Shown piece by piece: positions 62,226-64,000 of a stretch of 64,000 bases of DNA. Numbering within the stretch: the stretch's first letter is position 1; the number at the start of each line of letters is the position of its first letter. Source of the stretch: Shimwellia blattae DSM 4481 = NBRC 105725 (GTDB taxonomy: Bacteria > Pseudomonadota > Gammaproteobacteria > Enterobacterales > Enterobacteriaceae). The notes under the pieces are model-generated. The model worked only from the letters and a program-made list of their open reading frames with translations, was not told the origin of the DNA and ran no database searches. The position numbers and the translations under genes were made by a program. Location: NCBI RefSeq assembly GCF_000262305.1, contig NC_017910.1, positions 3,224,001 to 3,288,000 of the forward strand, given 5' to 3'.

Positions 62226-64000
62226 ATGAGCAACAGCTTCCCCGAACAGCGCGTCAACGCAGTGTTACCCAGGATCCCCGGGCAGCCGGATAACCCCGTC
62301 AGCTGGCCGGAATCGGCCCTCACCTGCGCGGAGATAAAACCCCGGGTTGAACAGTTCCAGGCCTGGCTTGGCAGCGCATTTGACGCCGGTATCAGCGCTG
62401 AAGAGCTCATTGACGCCCGCACCGAATTTATTGACCAGTTACTGCAGCGTTTGTGGCTGCATATGCAGTTCGACAAGGTCGAAGGGCTGGCCCTGGTGGC
62501 GGTCGGGGGCTATGGCCGCGGCGAGCTGCACCCGCTGTCGGATATCGATCTACTGATCCTGAGCCGCGCCCCGCTGCCCGAAGATACTGCCCGGAAAACC
62601 GGCGAATTGCTGACCCTGCTGTGGGATATCCGCCTGGAGGTGGGCCACAGCGTGCGCACCCTGGAAGAGTGCCTGCAGGAGGGGCTGGCAGACCTCACCG
62701 TTGCCACCAACCTGTTTGAATCCCGGCTGCTGATTGGCGACGTGGTGCTGTTTCTGGAGCTGCAAAAGCGCATCTTCAGCGATGCCTTCTGGCCGTCTGC
62801 GCAATTTTTTGCCGCCAAAGTCGACGAGCAAAACACCCGCCACCAGCGCTATCACGGCACCAGTTATAACCTGGAGCCGGATATCAAAAGCAGCCCCGGC
62901 GGCCTGCGGGATATCCACACGCTGATGTGGGTCGCCCGGCGCCACTTTGGCGCCACCTCCATGGACGAAATGCTGGACTTCGGCTTTCTGACCCGGGCCG
63001 AACGCAACGAGCTCGACGAATGCCAGCACCTGTTGTGGCGCATTCGCTTTGCCCTGCACCTTGAGCTCAGCCGTTACGACAACCGCCTGCTGTTCGACCG
63101 TCAGCTCAATGTGGCCCGCCGCCTGCACTACAGTGGTGAGGGCAACCAGCCGGTCGAACACATGATGAAAGACTTCTACCGCTGCACCCGCCGGGTTGCC
63201 GAACTGAACCAGATGCTGCTGCAAATCTTCGACGAGGCGATCCTCGCCCTGGATACCAGCGAAAAACCACGCCCGCTGGATGATGAGTTCCAGCTGCGCG
63301 GTTCGCTTATCGATCTGCGCGACGAGAGTCTGTTTCTGCGTGAGCCCGAGGCCATATTGCGCATGTTCTGTATGATGGTGCGCAACCGCGATATCAGCGG
63401 GATTTACTCCACCACGTTGCGCCATCTGCGCCACGCCCGGCGCCAGCTCAGCCAGCCGTTGTGCTATATCCCGGAGGCCCGCACCCTGTTTTTATCCATG
63501 CTGCGCCACCCCGGGGCCGTCAGCCGGGGCCTGGTCCCCATGCACCGCCACAGCGTGCTGCTGGCCTATATGCCCCAGTGGGCCCATATTGTCGGCCAGA
63601 TGCAGTTTGACCTGTTCCACGCCTATACGGTGGATGAGCACACCATCCAGCTGCTGCAAAAGCTGGAGAGCTTCTCCCGGGAGGCGGTGCGCGAACAGCA
63701 CCCGTTATGTGTTGAAGTATGGCCACGCCTTGCCCACCCGGAGCTGCTGCTGATTGCCGGGCTGTTTCACGATATCGCCAAGGGCCGCTCAGGGGACCAT
63801 TCGGTGCTCGGGGCCGCCGATGTGGTGACCTTTGCCGAGCTTCACGGGCTGAACTCCCGGGAGACACAGCTGGTGGCCTGGCTGGTACGCCAGCATCTGC
63901 TGATGTCGGTCACCGCCCAGCGCCGGGATATTCAGGACCCGGAAGTGATCCGCCAGTTTGCCCAGGAGGTACAGACTGAAAACCGCCTGCGCTACCTGGT
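62226..64000 (+). CDS. glnD: Bifunctional uridylyltransferase / uridylyl-removing enzyme GlnD, N-terminal part (3' end outside window)
   Basis: GlnD senses glutamine and uridylylates or de-uridylylates PII proteins. The frame is open from ATG 62226 to the window edge, giving 591 codons of about 890. The nucleotidyltransferase motif VGGYGRGELHPLSDIDLL starts near residue 90, the YHGTSYNLEPDIKSSPGGLRD region follows, and the HD phosphodiesterase motif LFHDIAKGRSGDHS is near residue 512. The C-terminal ACT domains lie outside. Starts 44 bases after map. Confidence 0.97.
   Translation, partial: MSNSFPEQRVNAVLPRIPGQPDNPVSWPESALTCAEIKPRVEQFQAWLGSAFDAGISAEELIDARTEFIDQLLQRLWLHMQFDKVEGLALVAVGGYGRGELHPLSDIDLLILSRAPLPEDTARKTGELLTLLWDIRLEVGHSVRTLEECLQEGLADLTVATNLFESRLLIGDVVLFLELQKRIFSDAFWPSAQFFAAKVDEQNTRHQRYHGTSYNLEPDIKSSPGGLRDIHTLMWVARRHFGATSMDEMLDFGFLTRAERNELDECQHLLWRIRFALHLELSRYDNRLLFDRQLNVARRLHYSGEGNQPVEHMMKDFYRCTRRVAELNQMLLQIFDEAILALDTSEKPRPLDDEFQLRGSLIDLRDESLFLREPEAILRMFCMMVRNRDISGIYSTTLRHLRHARRQLSQPLCYIPEARTLFLSMLRHPGAVSRGLVPMHRHSVLLAYMPQWAHIVGQMQFDLFHAYTVDEHTIQLLQKLESFSREAVREQHPLCVEVWPRLAHPELLLIAGLFHDIAKGRSGDHSVLGAADVVTFAELHGLNSRETQLVAWLVRQHLLMSVTAQRRDIQDPEVIRQFAQEVQTENRLRYL

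Overview
The window is chromosomal DNA from a member of the Enterobacteriaceae that is related to, but distinct from, Escherichia coli. Nearly every protein is a close relative of an E. coli K-12 protein of the same length, and the gene order follows the E. coli 4-5 minute region (fadE to glnD). A complete rRNA operon lies at the position of E. coli rrnH. Several blocks break that order, so this is not E. coli itself; I cannot name the species from sequence alone.

Layout. 1-3 kb: 3' end of fadE, ivy and yafV. 3-4.8 kb: an accessory pair, a solitary ectoine synthase gene (ectC) and a PutP-type Na+/solute symporter. 5.1-9.6 kb: the whole curli locus (csgBAC and csgDEFG, divergent), placed next to a tRNA-Asp gene. 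9.9-17.9 kb: dnaQ, rnhA, yafS, gloB, mltD, yafD, an MFS transporter divergent from yafC, and dkgB. 18-23.7 kb: rRNA operon on the minus strand (16S, tRNA-Glu, 23S, 5S, tRNA-Asp) with leader, tandem promoters and boxA sites. 23.7-32.5 kb: gmhB, metNIQ, rcsF, trmO, proS, nlpE, arfB, yaeQ, yaeP and rof. 32.6-41.4 kb: tilS, then the complete lysine-decarboxylase acid-resistance locus (cadC, cadB, cadA, dtpC), then yaeR. 41.5-60.2 kb: a long minus-strand envelope, lipid and translation cluster (tsf, pyrH, frr, dxr, uppS, cdsA, rseP, bamA, skp, lpxD, fabZ, lpxA, lpxB, rnhB, dnaE, accA). 60.3-64 kb: rpsB, with map and the 5' part of glnD on the opposite strand.

How the genes work together. Much of the right half is an essential envelope biogenesis supercluster: isoprenoid (dxr, uppS), phospholipid (cdsA, accA, fabZ), lipid A (lpxA, lpxB, lpxD) and outer-membrane protein assembly (bamA, skp, rseP). 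The accessory genes point to stress and surface adaptation: curli fibres for biofilm, CadCBA with a peptide permease for acid stress, Ivy against lysozyme, RcsF and NlpE as envelope sensors, and possibly a compatible-solute function for EctC with its symporter.

The most unusual points are the solitary ectC-symporter pair, a hairpin-forming insertion of about 120 nt between 23S and 5S rRNA, the cad locus at a site where E. coli has none (with ldcC absent beside it), an MltD that has lost one LysM module, and strong palindromes in the cad, csg and tsf-pyrH intergenic regions. No CRISPR array, insertion sequence or prophage was seen. Comparisons with E. coli rest on memory of those genes, not on a database search.
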